From positions 1,302,001 through 1,366,000 of the forward strand of contig NZ_JBHUOV010000001.1 in assembly GCF_042686125.1 (NCBI RefSeq): 64,000 nucleotides of DNA, in the 5' to 3' direction. The first letter of the stretch is position 1. The number at the start of each line of letters is the position of its first letter. The translations under genes and the position numbers were made by a program. The notes below the pieces were generated by a model. That model did no database searches and was not told where the DNA came from. It saw only the letters and a program-made list of their open reading frames with translations. Shown here piece by piece: positions 50,095-59,828 of the stretch. The stretch is from Oceanihabitans iliipiscarium. Its GTDB lineage: Bacteria; Bacteroidota; Bacteroidia; Flavobacteriales; Flavobacteriaceae.

Positions 50095-51336
50095 CTAATA
50101 CCAACGCTTCTTTTTCTTTTTAGAGGCTTCACTTTTTCGTCCTTTTTTATGTTTGCTGCCTGTTTTTTTAGATTTATGTTGAATGGGTTTTGCTTTCGGA
50201 TCTAAAGGATAAGGATGCTCTTCCTCTATAGGAATTTGAATATTAATTAATTGCTGAATACTTTTAACATAAGTCTTTTCATCTGCAGAACATAAAGAAT
50301 ATGCGTTTCCAAAGTTTCCAGCACGACCAGTTCTGCCTATACGATGTACATAAGTTTCAGGTACGTTAGGTAAATCGAAATTCACAACAGCATCTAACTC
50401 ATTTATATCTATACCTCGTGCAGCAACATCTGTAGCAATAAGTATATTAACGTAGCCACTTTTAAATTTATTTAAGGCATCCTGGCGTAAGTTTTGTGCT
50501 TTGTCACCATGAATGGTATCTACCTTATATCCATTTTTGAGCAGTGTTTGCTCTAATTTATCTACACCGAATTTAGTACGTCTAAAAATTAAAATATTAC
50601 CTTTTATAGTATTACGAAGCAAGTGCAGACATAATTCTATTTTATTGCGCTTAGGCACGTAATATAAGGCCTGACTAACATTTTTTGCTGCTGAAGATGT
50701 TGGCGTGACTTCAATACGTTTAGGGTCTTTTAAGATTGTATTTGCAAGTTGCTCTACCTTATAAGGCATTGTTGCAGAAAATAATAATATCTGTTTGCCT
50801 TCTGGACATAAACGTTCTATTTTTTTTACATCGTCTATAAATCCCATATCAAGCATTAAATCGGCTTCATCCAAAACAAGCGTTTCAATATAATCGAGAT
50901 TAATACAGTCCTGTTTATGTAAATCTAACAAACGACCAGGAGTTGCAATAAGAATATCGACGCCTTTTTTTAGCACATCTTTTTGTGGTTCTATGCTTGT
51001 ACCACCAAAAATAACTGTACTGCGTAAGTTGGTGTTTTTAGCATAGGTTTTAAAATTTTCTAGTATCTGTATAGCGAGTTCTCTAGTTGGACTTACAATT
51101 AGTGCACGAATTTTTTTTCCTTTTTTTGGAGCATCTTGTTTGTCAAATAGCAATTGAAGTATTGGCAATGCAAAAGCAGCCGTTTTTCCAGTTCCTGTTT
51201 GAGCCGAGCAAATCACATCTTTTTTGTCTAAAACAAAAGGAATCGTTTTTTCTTGAACCAAAGTCGGATTATCATAACCTGCTTCAGCAATGGCACGAAG
51301 TAAAGGTTTATTAATTTGTAAGTCTTTAAATGACAT
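50095..51336 (-). CDS. DEAD-box ATP-dependent RNA helicase (RhlE-like)
   Basis: A cytoplasmic RNA helicase of about 413 residues, start MSFKDLQINKPLLRA at 51336 (the 13-residue upstream extension is not conserved-looking). Motifs in order: Q motif YDNPTLVQEKTIPFVL, I AQTGTGKTAAF, Ia PTRELAIQI, II VLDEADLMLD, III FSATMP, V ATDVAARGIDI, VI YVHRIGRTGRAG. The C-terminus is a short basic tail (KKTGSKHKKGRKSEASKKKKKR) that probably binds RNA. Such helicases act in ribosome assembly and RNA decay, often under cold conditions. Confidence 0.95.
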   Translation of the reverse strand: MSFKDLQINKPLLRAIAEAGYDNPTLVQEKTIPFVLDKKDVICSAQTGTGKTAAFALPILQLLFDKQDAPKKGKKIRALIVSPTRELAIQILENFKTYAKNTNLRSTVIFGGTSIEPQKDVLKKGVDILIATPGRLLDLHKQDCINLDYIETLVLDEADLMLDMGFIDDVKKIERLCPEGKQILLFSATMPYKVEQLANTILKDPKRIEVTPTSSAAKNVSQALYYVPKRNKIELCLHLLRNTIKGNILIFRRTKFGVDKLEQTLLKNGYKVDTIHGDKAQNLRQDALNKFKSGYVNILIATDVAARGIDINELDAVVNFDLPNVPETYVHRIGRTGRAGNFGNAYSLCSADEKTYVKSIQQLINIQIPIEEEHPYPLDPKAKPIQHKSKKTGSKHKKGRKSEASKKKKKRWY

Positions 51337-51402
51337 GTGCTTTATTTGTAACAAAGGTAAGTTTTTTAGTTGCATTTTACTTCAAATTAATAGTATATAC
51401 TA

Positions 51403-52434
51403 CTAATTAAGCACAAGTAGTTGTCTTTTGTCCTTAGTGACGTTTATAGTATAAGTAGCAACAATGTCGTTGCCAATTTTTAGGTGGACATCATAAAGCC
51501 CTTTATGTTTAAACTGATGTTTAAAGCTGATGATTCCATGTTCAGTTTTAAGATCATAAATTTTTAAGGATATTTCTTTAATTCCTAAATATTGTATTAA
51601 AGCAATTTGACCTAAAGACGTCTGTTTTAAGGGTTTAAAGCTAAAGTTAATTTCTTCGTTTGTTGTTGCTGAAGAGTTTAGCTCTTTTGGGCTAATAGGT
51701 ATTATTTTATGCAAAAAAGTTTCGCCATAAACTATTGGTGATGCTACAAATTCAGTATTTATTAAAGCCTCATCTAATAACCATTTTTTTTGAATTGGAT
51801 AATGACTTTGCGCAAATAAAACTGGATCTGTTAAAAAATAACCATCATTATAATCCTGTACAAAATCATCCGTTTCAGTCGAATATCCACTAGACCAAGT
51901 CGCATCACATAAATACCATTTGTTATTTAATTTTACGGCGTTCCATGAATGATTTGCTAATTCGAGTTTCTCAATATTGCTATTTACAGTTCTTCCATAA
52001 CCATTAACAATTTCACAATCTATATTAGCCAAAAAACACAATTCTTTGATGAGGTAGGCATAACCAGTGCACATGGTTTTTTTATGTTTCACTAATTTTT
52101 TAAAAGCTACTTTTTTATATTGATTACTCCACTTTATATAAGCTAGACTATCATTTTTAAGTTTTATAAGCTTTTTTTCTACTTTGTGATCTTGGCTAGC
52201 ATCTCCTTTTATGTTATTACAAACCCAAGAATAAATAGCCCTAAATTTTTCAACTTTTGTTGGAAGATTAAACGTCAAGTTGTGTACTAGTAATGGCAAA
52301 TTATTTAAAGGAGCACCTTCATTTAATTTAGCAATATTATCAGCTCTTGTAAAATCTATAGTTTTAAAATCTGATACTTGAGCATTTGAGCTATTTATAA
52401 TTAGAATTGATATGAAAAGGAATATCTTTTTCAT
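51403..52434 (-). CDS. Exported transglutaminase-like domain protein
   Basis: A 343-residue protein with signal peptide (LFISILIINSSNAQ). The N-terminal half is a transglutaminase-like cysteine-protease fold with triad Cys in KTMCTGYAYLIKELC, His in NHSWNAVKL and Asp in WYLCDATWSSG, the arrangement of the kyphoscoliosis/cytokinesis peptidase group. The C-terminal half is beta-sandwich-like (FKHKGLYDVHLKIGNDIVATYTINV). It probably acts in the periplasm or outside on proteins. Its ATG follows the stop of the gene at 52435 with no gap, so the two are coupled. Confidence 0.88.
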   Translation of the reverse strand: MKKIFLFISILIINSSNAQVSDFKTIDFTRADNIAKLNEGAPLNNLPLLVHNLTFNLPTKVEKFRAIYSWVCNNIKGDASQDHKVEKKLIKLKNDSLAYIKWSNQYKKVAFKKLVKHKKTMCTGYAYLIKELCFLANIDCEIVNGYGRTVNSNIEKLELANHSWNAVKLNNKWYLCDATWSSGYSTETDDFVQDYNDGYFLTDPVLFAQSHYPIQKKWLLDEALINTEFVASPIVYGETFLHKIIPISPKELNSSATTNEEINFSFKPLKQTSLGQIALIQYLGIKEISLKIYDLKTEHGIISFKHQFKHKGLYDVHLKIGNDIVATYTINVTKDKRQLLVLN

Positions 52435-52875
52435 TTAATTTCTGTTAGATGAATATACTTTTTTTGTTGCCATTTTAGTCATGATAACAACTTCGGTCAT
52501 ATTCATATCTATTTTTAGTTCAATTTTTGAAGTTGAATCTTCATCATTGATAGCTACTTTTTGAGGTTTTAAGCCAATATAGCTAAAGATTAAAACATCT
52601 CCTTTTTTAAGTTTTTGAGGAAATTCAAAATTTCCATCTATGTCTGTAACGGTTCCTATTCGCGTACCTTCTAAAACAATATTAACACCCAAAAGAGGAG
52701 CGTTTTCATCTGAAACATTCCCTTTAACAATAATATTTTTATCACTTTCAGGAGTTTTTTTGGTGTCTTGTGCCTGTGTTGTAGAAACAGAAAAAAGCAT
52801 TAAGCATAAAAAGGCAATAGCTGTTAAATATTGAATTGATTTACTTTTTTGAGATTTTGTGTTATAATTTTTCAT
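52435..52875 (-). CDS. Carboxypeptidase-like regulatory domain protein, exported
   Basis: A 146-residue protein with an N-terminal signal (AIAFLCLMLFSVSTTQAQ) and one CarboxypepD_reg-like domain: NIIVKGNVSDENAPLLGVNIVLEG, TRIGTVTDIDGNFEFPQ, DVLIFSYIGLKPQKV. This is the same domain that starts many TonB-dependent receptors, but no barrel follows, so this is a free-standing version. It is translationally coupled (stop directly followed by ATG) to the transglutaminase-like gene. Function unknown. Confidence 0.83.
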   Translation of the reverse strand: MKNYNTKSQKSKSIQYLTAIAFLCLMLFSVSTTQAQDTKKTPESDKNIIVKGNVSDENAPLLGVNIVLEGTRIGTVTDIDGNFEFPQKLKKGDVLIFSYIGLKPQKVAINDEDSTSKIELKIDMNMTEVVIMTKMATKKVYSSNRN

Positions 52876-52983
52876 AATATATAGTATTAATGTTATTATG
52901 CATCAAACCTAAATATCTATTGCGAATAAAAAAAGGTGCATTTAGTTAAAGCTGCTTTTCAATGAGTAAAGCTAGATTATAAT

Positions 52984-53565
52984 TTAGCCATGTATAGTCT
53001 CTTTTTTACCATAACTTTTAATAAGTTCACCTTCAAATTGTAGAAATTCTTCCCAGCGTTTATCAACATTGACATTTTGTCCATACTGCCTTGCAAAACC
53101 AATAAATGTGGTATAATGCCCAGCTTCACTAATCATGAGTTCATGGTAAAATTTAGCGAGTTCCTTGTCTTTTATCGTTGTAGATAATAGCTTGAAACGT
53201 TCACAGCTTCGGGCTTCAATCATTGCCGAAAATAGAAGTCTATCAACTAAGCTTTGATGTTTATTACCTCCTTTAATAATGAATTTAAAAAGCTCATTAA
53301 CATAACTGTCTTTGCGTTCTGGACCTAGTTTGTATCCTCTTGCTTTAATAATGTTATGCACCATTTGAAAATGTTCCAATTCTTCTTGAGCGATAATGAG
53401 AAGTTCAGTAACTAAATCGACATGTTCAGAATTTAAGGATACCAATTTTATGGCATTAGTTGCAGCTTTTTGTTCACACCAAGCATGGTCTGTTAAAATT
53501 TCTTCTAAATTAGATTCAGCAATATTAGCCCAACGTGGATCAGTTTCTAATTTTAAACCTAGCAT
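52984..53565 (-). CDS. miaE: tRNA 2-methylthio-N6-isopentenyl adenosine hydroxylase
   Basis: MiaE hydroxylates the isopentenyl group of ms2i6A37 in tRNA using a di-iron ferritin-like centre and oxygen. The 193-residue helical protein carries iron ligands in order: DHAWCEQKAA (Glu), EELEHFQMVH (E..H), IEARSCERF (Glu) and SEAGHYTTF (E..H). Length and composition are typical for Bacteroidota homologues. It is followed by a 108-bp gap and the carboxypeptidase-like gene on the same strand. Confidence 0.92.
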   Translation of the reverse strand: MLGLKLETDPRWANIAESNLEEILTDHAWCEQKAATNAIKLVSLNSEHVDLVTELLIIAQEELEHFQMVHNIIKARGYKLGPERKDSYVNELFKFIIKGGNKHQSLVDRLLFSAMIEARSCERFKLLSTTIKDKELAKFYHELMISEAGHYTTFIGFARQYGQNVNVDKRWEEFLQFEGELIKSYGKKETIHG

Positions 53566-53588
53566 TTTTGTGTTTTAATTTTATCTAT

Positions 53589-55418
53589 TTATTCTGTTGC
53601 TTTTTTAAAAGCCTCAATTCCGCCAACAACAGGAAGTGTTATGCTTGTTTTGTCTAAGTCTGTAGTTAATTCTGTTCCTGGTTTAGGATGAAGTGTAAAT
53701 TCTTTATCACTTGAAAAAATAATTAAACCAATTTGCTGCCCAGTTCTAATAATTTGGTCGTCAGGTTGAAGTTTAAAAGTCAAGTCGTAAAACTCACCAG
53801 GTTTTAAAGGTGAACTTTCTGTTAATGACTTAGAATTTTGTGGATCTGCCCAACCACGAGTAATAATATTGTCTGTTATAATTTTTGAATCGTTTTCCCA
53901 TGGTAAAGATACAAGCCACACAGATAAATTTACTGCAGGCTTATTGCTTGATACACTAATGGTTATTGAAGCTTCACCAGATAGATGTAAGTCTTGGGTT
54001 AGTGTTGGCGTTACAAATAGCAATCTGTTTTTAGAGTTTTCGGCTTGCGCATGTTCTTTTCCAGAGATATTAAAATCGTCTATTAGTGTCTCTCTCCCTT
54101 GGTTCTTATTTTGTTTTGTTGTTAATGCGCCAATTTTATTTTCACTTTTATTTAAATGAAGTGTTACAGGTTGCGCCTTAGTGTTTGGATACGCATCATA
54201 AGCTGTTGGGTTGTCGTGATTATCATTTTCTCTAACAATCCAAGCTTGAGGATCTTTTTCAACACCATTTTCAATACCATGAAGATATCTAGTAAACCAA
54301 CGGTTCATCATTGTTATTGGAGGTGGTCCACCATGTCCATTTTGATGGTAATAAATTTGAGTAGGCAGGCCTTGTTTTTTTGCTTGTTCGTAAATTCTGT
54401 AACTATGTTCTGGCATCACATTCCAATCATTAAATCCGTGAGACATTAATAAAGCGGCTTTCATGTTTTTCATATGATTTAAATAATCGCGTCCAGCCCA
54501 AAAATCATTATAATCTCCAGTAAGTCTATCCATGCCATTCATCATTTCAGTATCTCTAACTGTTTTATTGTTGTATGGACGTTTACTTTCATCTCCACTA
54601 TGAATAAAATCATATAAAACATCAATGTCTTCACCTAAATAACCACCAGGAGAGCGCACTAAACCATTTGACCTATAGTAGTGATAATATGAGGTGTTAG
54701 GTGCAATAGGTATAATAGCTTCTAAGCCCTCTACACCTGTGGTTGCCGCAGCTAGAGGAAGGGTTCCGTTATATGAAGTTCCTGTCATTCCAACTTTTCC
54801 AGTAGTCCAAGTAGCTTCAACAGTTTCATTGCCATCAGGAGATGTGTACCCTTTTGCATGACCATTTAACCAATCTATAACAGCTTTAGGAGCAAGTGAT
54901 TCATTTTCTCCACCAACCGTAGGTGCGCCTTGAGATAAACCTGTTCCTGGAGAAGAAGAATGGACTACAATATAACCACGAGGCACCCATTTCATAAGAT
55001 GAGAGTTAGAAATTATAGGACGTTTACCAGTGCGAACAACTTCAGGGTGTACTCGTTCTTCATTAGCGGGTTCACCTAGTTCATGTTCTACATTCCACAT
55101 CACACCATTTACATCTCCAGCTACACCTGCGAAATATGGACTAGTTACATAAATGACAGGAAGTTTCAAGCCTTCGGTATCTGTTTGACTTGGTCTTGTT
55201 ACAGATACATGCATGCGATCGAGTTTATCATCACCATCTGTATTAAATGTGGTTTCGACCCAAAGGTCGTGTCTTATCCATTCTTTATAATCACTAAAAC
55301 CTTCTACTATTTGAGCTTCTCCATTTTCAAAAATAGGAACTGTTTTTTCTTGTGCTATTGTGGTTGTAATGCATACCGTAAATAAAAATAAAGCGAAAAA
55401 TTGATGTTTTTTTGTCAT
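53589..55418 (-). CDS. Exported S15-family peptidase (Xaa-Pro dipeptidyl peptidase type)
   Basis: A 609-residue exported alpha/beta hydrolase with signal peptide (ALFLFTVCITTTIAQE). The nucleophile elbow is GMTGTSYNGTLPLA (Ser), the acid lies near HGFNDWNVMPEHS, and the catalytic His is in HQNGHGGPP. The C-terminal about 200 residues form the jelly-roll domain (LHLSGEASITISVSSNKPAVNLSVW). This layout fits X-Pro dipeptidyl peptidases and cocaine-esterase-like enzymes. Given its export, it may take part in peptide scavenging. It ends 23 bases before the miaE start and may be co-transcribed with it. Confidence 0.9.
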   Translation of the reverse strand: MTKKHQFFALFLFTVCITTTIAQEKTVPIFENGEAQIVEGFSDYKEWIRHDLWVETTFNTDGDDKLDRMHVSVTRPSQTDTEGLKLPVIYVTSPYFAGVAGDVNGVMWNVEHELGEPANEERVHPEVVRTGKRPIISNSHLMKWVPRGYIVVHSSSPGTGLSQGAPTVGGENESLAPKAVIDWLNGHAKGYTSPDGNETVEATWTTGKVGMTGTSYNGTLPLAAATTGVEGLEAIIPIAPNTSYYHYYRSNGLVRSPGGYLGEDIDVLYDFIHSGDESKRPYNNKTVRDTEMMNGMDRLTGDYNDFWAGRDYLNHMKNMKAALLMSHGFNDWNVMPEHSYRIYEQAKKQGLPTQIYYHQNGHGGPPPITMMNRWFTRYLHGIENGVEKDPQAWIVRENDNHDNPTAYDAYPNTKAQPVTLHLNKSENKIGALTTKQNKNQGRETLIDDFNISGKEHAQAENSKNRLLFVTPTLTQDLHLSGEASITISVSSNKPAVNLSVWLVSLPWENDSKIITDNIITRGWADPQNSKSLTESSPLKPGEFYDLTFKLQPDDQIIRTGQQIGLIIFSSDKEFTLHPKPGTELTTDLDKTSITLPVVGGIEAFKKATE

Positions 55419-55488
55419 GTTATAAGGTGATAGTTATAAGCTAACAAGTTAATAATTTTTTGTGAGATGGTTGTGATAAAAATAGGGT

Positions 55489-55520
55489 TAAAAAAAGCGC
55501 AAGTTGAAGAACTTGCGCTT
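55489..55520 (-). terminator. Probable terminator downstream of the Crp/Fnr gene
   Basis: An 11-bp perfect stem (AAGCGCAAGTT / AACTTGCGCTT) with GAAG loop is followed by a run of T on the minus strand. It lies about 105 bases after the Crp-like stop codon and before the S15 peptidase gene. Confidence 0.8.
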
Positions 55521-55625
55521 AATTAGCTATTAATAGGGATTAAGTTTATAGTGTTTATAACACTTATAAGGAACTGCAAAATTACAGGAGTAACTCTGAA
55601 AAAAAATTGATGTATGTTAATAAAT

Positions 55626-56210
55626 TTAATTGTTAACTAATTCCTTTCTAATTCTACTTAGACTTTCTGTAGTGATTCCTAAATAGGAAGCGATATGATA
55701 ATTTTTTAAATGAACTTCAATGTTTGGATAGGTATTAATAAAATTAGTGTAACGCTCAGCAGCAGATTGTGATAAATTTATTATCGTTCTTTTTTGAAAT
55801 GAAGCAAATGCTCTTTCTAGTTTTTTTCTAAAGAAAGACTCAATTTTAGGGATTTGTTTATATAAAGCATCTCGATCTTTTTTTGATAGTTCATACACAA
55901 TTGTATTGCTAATGGCTTCAATATTAAGAATTGCTTTCGTGTTATTAAAAAAGGCAGTTGCATCACTAATCCACCAATCATTAACTGCAAATTGTACTGT
56001 ATGGTCTTTTCCATTTGAATCTACATAATATAATCTTAAGCAGCCTTCTAAAACATAATACTGAATGTTTCCTTTCTCATTTGCTTTTAGAAGCTGTTCC
56101 CCTTTTTTATATTCTACTTTATGAAATACAGATTCTATATTTTTTATTTCTTCTTTGGAAAAAGAAAGGTTTTTAAAAATAGCTTTAACTATAGAACTGT
56201 CGAGTTGCAC
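55626..56210 (-). CDS. Crp/Fnr-family transcriptional regulator
   Basis: A 194-residue DNA-binding regulator. Residues about 15-110 form a cyclic-nucleotide-binding-like beta-roll (KKGEQLLKANEKGNIQYYVLEGCLRLYYVDSNGKDHTVQF), and the C-terminus carries a short helix-turn-helix (LKNYHIASYLGITTESLSRIRKEL). No Fnr cysteines and no clear cAMP-contact Arg-Thr are seen, so the ligand is unknown. The start is GTG at 56208-56210. It stands alone, with a terminator on either side. Confidence 0.9.
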   Translation of the reverse strand: MQLDSSIVKAIFKNLSFSKEEIKNIESVFHKVEYKKGEQLLKANEKGNIQYYVLEGCLRLYYVDSNGKDHTVQFAVNDWWISDATAFFNNTKAILNIEAISNTIVYELSKKDRDALYKQIPKIESFFRKKLERAFASFQKRTIINLSQSAAERYTNFINTYPNIEVHLKNYHIASYLGITTESLSRIRKELVNN

Positions 56211-56312
56211 TTAAATGTAAAATTGGTTAGCTTAAAGTACATAATGCTTTCTAGATGATGGTAGTGTAGCCGATGTTCTCTTTATAAATTAGATTATCGG
56301 TTTTAGAGGTAA

Positions 56313-56344
56313 GAAAAAAACCACTTCAATTGCGAAGTGGTTTT
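56313..56344 (-). terminator. Terminator of pyc
   Basis: An 11-bp stem (AAAACCACTTC / GAAGTGGTTTT) with AATTGC loop is followed by a T tract on the minus strand, 24 bases after the pyc stop. The same stem recurs at 60978-61005. Confidence 0.9.
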
Positions 56345-56367
56345 GACTTTTAAAAGGTGTTAATATA

Positions 56368-59300
56368 TTATTCCATAGTTAATATTAAATCGTCTTGTTT
56401 TACCATGCTGCCTTCTTTTAAAGTAATAGATTTAATGGTTCCTGATTTAAATGCGGTTACAGTTGTTTCCATTTTCATTGCTTCAATAACAAATAAAGCA
56501 TCATTTTCATTTACTTCTTGTCCTTTTTTGACCAAAATTTTATACAAAGAACCTTGTAAAGGAGCTCCAATTTGATTACTATCTGCAGGATCTATTTTAG
56601 TGTTTTCTTCAATTTTGATATTTAAAGATTTGTCTAAAACTTCAACAAATCTATTTTCGCCATTAACCTTAAAAAAAACAGTTCTCAAACCTAATTCATT
56701 AGGAACACTTATCGAAAGAAGCTTGATTATGACTGTTTTTCCAGGCTCTAATTCTACTAATATTTCCTCGCCAGGCTTCATGCCATAAAAGAAATTTTTG
56801 GTAGGAATTAAAGCGAGGTTCCCATAAAGTTTATAATTTTCATGAGCTTGCTCAAACACTTTTGGATATAATGTATAAGATAAAAAGTCCTCAATTTCTA
56901 TAGCTCTTGTAAATCCTTTTTGAAATTTCTTTTTAAAAGCTGAATACGCTTCAGTAAAATCAATTGGTTTTAAATGTGCATTTGGCCTATTTGTATAAGC
57001 TTTTTTATTCTTTAAGATTATTTTTTGAAGTGCCTTAGGGAAGCCACCAACAGGCTGGCCTAAATCGCCTTTAAAGAAATTAATAACAGATTCTGGAAAT
57101 GAAATTCCTTCACCTTGCGTCATAACATCTTCTGGGCTAAGGTTGTTGGTTACCATGAAAATAGCCATATCTCCAACAACTTTAGAACTAGGTGTTACTT
57201 TTACTAAATTACCAAACATGGTATTTACTTGCGCATACATTTTTTTGACCTCATCAAAACGGTCTCCTAAACCTAAAGCTGTTGCTTGAGGTCTTAAATT
57301 AGAATACTGTCCTCCAGGAATTTCATGTTGAAATACTTCAGCAGTACCAGCTTTTAAGCCTGACTCAAAAGGATAATACATCTCACGTGTGTCTTCCCAA
57401 AAATTAGAAAATTGATTGAGCGTATCCATATCAAAATCATGAGCACGTTCATGGTGTTTTACCATTTCTATTACAGCATTGAAGTTAGGTTGAGACGTTA
57501 AACCAGACAAACCACCAAGCGCAACATCAACCACATCCACACCAGCTTCAATAGCTTTTAAATAAGTTGCTGTTTGTAAAGAAGAGGTGTCGTGTGTGTG
57601 TAAATGTATTGGTAGATTGACAGTATCTTTTAACGCTGTTACTAATTCTGTAGCTGCATAAGGTTTTAGTAATCCTGCCATGTCTTTAATGGCTATCATA
57701 TGTGCTCCAGCGTTTTCTAAATCTTTAGCTAATTGTGTATAATAGTTTAGGCTGTATTTAGTTTGTTTAGGATCTAAAATATCTCCAGTATAGCTAATAG
57801 CTGCTTCTGCAATACCACCTGTTTTATTACGTACATAATTTATACTTGGCTCCATTGCTTTGACCCAATTTAGGGAGTCGAAAATTCTAAAAATATCAAC
57901 CCCATTTTCCCAAGATTTTTCAACAAACTTTTCAATTAAATTGTCTGGATAAGCTTTGTAACCAACACCATTTGAACCACGTAAAAGCATTTGGAATAAG
58001 ATATTAGGAATTGCCTTTCTTAGCTCTCTTAAACGTGTCCATGGACTTTCGTGTAAAAAGCGTAAACAAACATCAAAAGTTGCTCCTCCCCAGACTTCCA
58101 TACTAAACGTATTTGGGTGATTTTTAGCAAAGCTTTCAGCAACCTTTAACATATCATAACTTCTCATGCGAGTGGCAAGAAGTGATTGATGTGCATCACG
58201 CATGGTAGTGTCTGTATAATGTATTTTTTTGTCTTCTTTTAACCATTTGCAAAAGGCTTCTGGACCAAGTTCCGTTAATAAATCTTTGGTGCCTTTTGGG
58301 AATGGAGATGATTTACTAAATTTTGGGGATTTAGCATTTCTAAAGACTTTGGTGTTGTCTGTGAATTTAACATCAGAATTTCCGTTAACACTAACTTCTG
58401 CAAGAAATTTCACAGCTTTTGAAGTTCGGTCTTGTGGTAATTTAATTTTGAAAAGACTAGGAGTATTTTGAATAAAATTTACAGACACTTTTCCATTTAA
58501 AAAGTCTTCATGTTGGATTACATTTTGTAAAAAGTGAATATTCGTTTTTACACCTCTGATTCTAAATTCTTTAAGGGCTCTTACCATTTTGCGAGTAGCG
58601 CCATCTAGAGTTCTGCCATGTGCTGAAACTTTTACTAGCATGGAATCAAAAAACGGACTGACATTATATCCTTGATAAATGCTTCCTGCATCTAAACGAA
58701 TTCCCATTCCTGCTGCAGATCGATATGTTGTTATGTTGCCATAATCTGGAGTGAAATTATTTCCAGGATCTTCAGTGGTTAATCTGCATTGTAATGCAAA
58801 ACCATAAGTTGCAATTGTTTCTTGACCATAAATTTTTATTTGTTCATCAGATAATTTGTAACCTCCAGCAATAAAAATTTGCGTTTTTACCAAGTCGAAT
58901 CCTGTAACCATTTCGGTTACTGTGTGTTCTACTTGAATTCTTGGGTTGACTTCAATAAAATAAATATTATCATCGGCATCGACCAAAAATTCTACTGTAC
59001 CAATATTATTGTAATTAACTTCGGAAGTTATCGCGACAGCATATTTATATAAATTTTGTTTAACAGCATCTGAAATATTAAAGGAAGGTGCAATCTCTAC
59101 GACCTTTTGGTGGCGGCGTTGCACCGAACAATCTCTTTCATGTAAATGACGAATATTACCATGTCTGTCGGCAACGATTTGGACTTCTATATGTTTTGGG
59201 TTTTCAACATATTTTTCTAAAAACATAGTGTCATCACCAAAAGCATTTAAGGCTTCATTTCGAGCTGAGTCAAAAAAATGTTCTAGGTCTTCTGTGTTTC

Positions 59301-59820
59301 TAATAATTCGCATCCCACGACCACCTCCACCAGAAGCAGCTTTAAGCATTAATGGATAACCAATAGTTTTAGCTTCTGAGATTGCGACTTTTAGCGAACT
59401 TAATTTTTTCTTATTACTTTCTATAATTGGCACTTTACATTTTACTGCTATTTTTTTAGCTGTAATTTTGTCTCCAAGCGCATCCATAACTTCAGGATCT
59501 GGTCCAATAAAGATAATGTTGTTTTCAGCGCATTTTCTGGCAAATTCTGAATTTTCAGATAGAAAACCATAACCAGGATGAATAGCATCAACATTTTTAG
59601 ATTTTGCTAAATCTATAATAGCATCAATATCTAAATAAGGCTTTAAAGGCTGATTCTCTTCACCAATTTGATACGATTCATCGGCTTTGTTTCTATGTTG
59701 TGAATACCTATCTTCATAGGTGTAAATAGCTACTGTTACAATATTTAATTCAGTGCAAGCGCGTAGAATCCTAATAGCAATTTCACCTCTATTGGCAACC
59801 AGAATTTTTTTGATTTTCAT
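56368..59820 (-). CDS. pyc: Pyruvate carboxylase
   Basis: This biotin enzyme makes oxaloacetate from pyruvate, bicarbonate and ATP, filling the TCA cycle. All domains are on one 1150-residue chain: biotin carboxylase (about 1-450; KKILVANRGEIAIRILRAC, the ATP-grasp loop KAASGGGGRGMRI, EKYVENPKHIEVQ), carboxyltransferase (about 530-800; DTTMRDAHQSLLATRMRS, IAIKDMAGLLKP, HTHDTSSLQTATYLKAIEAG), PYC/OADA domain, and the biotinyl domain with the lysine in VIEAMKMETT at about residue 1116. It follows the gene at 59829 by 8 bases, in one operon. Confidence 0.97.
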   Translation of the reverse strand: MKIKKILVANRGEIAIRILRACTELNIVTVAIYTYEDRYSQHRNKADESYQIGEENQPLKPYLDIDAIIDLAKSKNVDAIHPGYGFLSENSEFARKCAENNIIFIGPDPEVMDALGDKITAKKIAVKCKVPIIESNKKKLSSLKVAISEAKTIGYPLMLKAASGGGGRGMRIIRNTEDLEHFFDSARNEALNAFGDDTMFLEKYVENPKHIEVQIVADRHGNIRHLHERDCSVQRRHQKVVEIAPSFNISDAVKQNLYKYAVAITSEVNYNNIGTVEFLVDADDNIYFIEVNPRIQVEHTVTEMVTGFDLVKTQIFIAGGYKLSDEQIKIYGQETIATYGFALQCRLTTEDPGNNFTPDYGNITTYRSAAGMGIRLDAGSIYQGYNVSPFFDSMLVKVSAHGRTLDGATRKMVRALKEFRIRGVKTNIHFLQNVIQHEDFLNGKVSVNFIQNTPSLFKIKLPQDRTSKAVKFLAEVSVNGNSDVKFTDNTKVFRNAKSPKFSKSSPFPKGTKDLLTELGPEAFCKWLKEDKKIHYTDTTMRDAHQSLLATRMRSYDMLKVAESFAKNHPNTFSMEVWGGATFDVCLRFLHESPWTRLRELRKAIPNILFQMLLRGSNGVGYKAYPDNLIEKFVEKSWENGVDIFRIFDSLNWVKAMEPSINYVRNKTGGIAEAAISYTGDILDPKQTKYSLNYYTQLAKDLENAGAHMIAIKDMAGLLKPYAATELVTALKDTVNLPIHLHTHDTSSLQTATYLKAIEAGVDVVDVALGGLSGLTSQPNFNAVIEMVKHHERAHDFDMDTLNQFSNFWEDTREMYYPFESGLKAGTAEVFQHEIPGGQYSNLRPQATALGLGDRFDEVKKMYAQVNTMFGNLVKVTPSSKVVGDMAIFMVTNNLSPEDVMTQGEGISFPESVINFFKGDLGQPVGGFPKALQKIILKNKKAYTNRPNAHLKPIDFTEAYSAFKKKFQKGFTRAIEIEDFLSYTLYPKVFEQAHENYKLYGNLALIPTKNFFYGMKPGEEILVELEPGKTVIIKLLSISVPNELGLRTVFFKVNGENRFVEVLDKSLNIKIEENTKIDPADSNQIGAPLQGSLYKILVKKGQEVNENDALFVIEAMKMETTVTAFKSGTIKSITLKEGSMVKQDDLILTME

Positions 59821-59828
59821 TTGTTGTG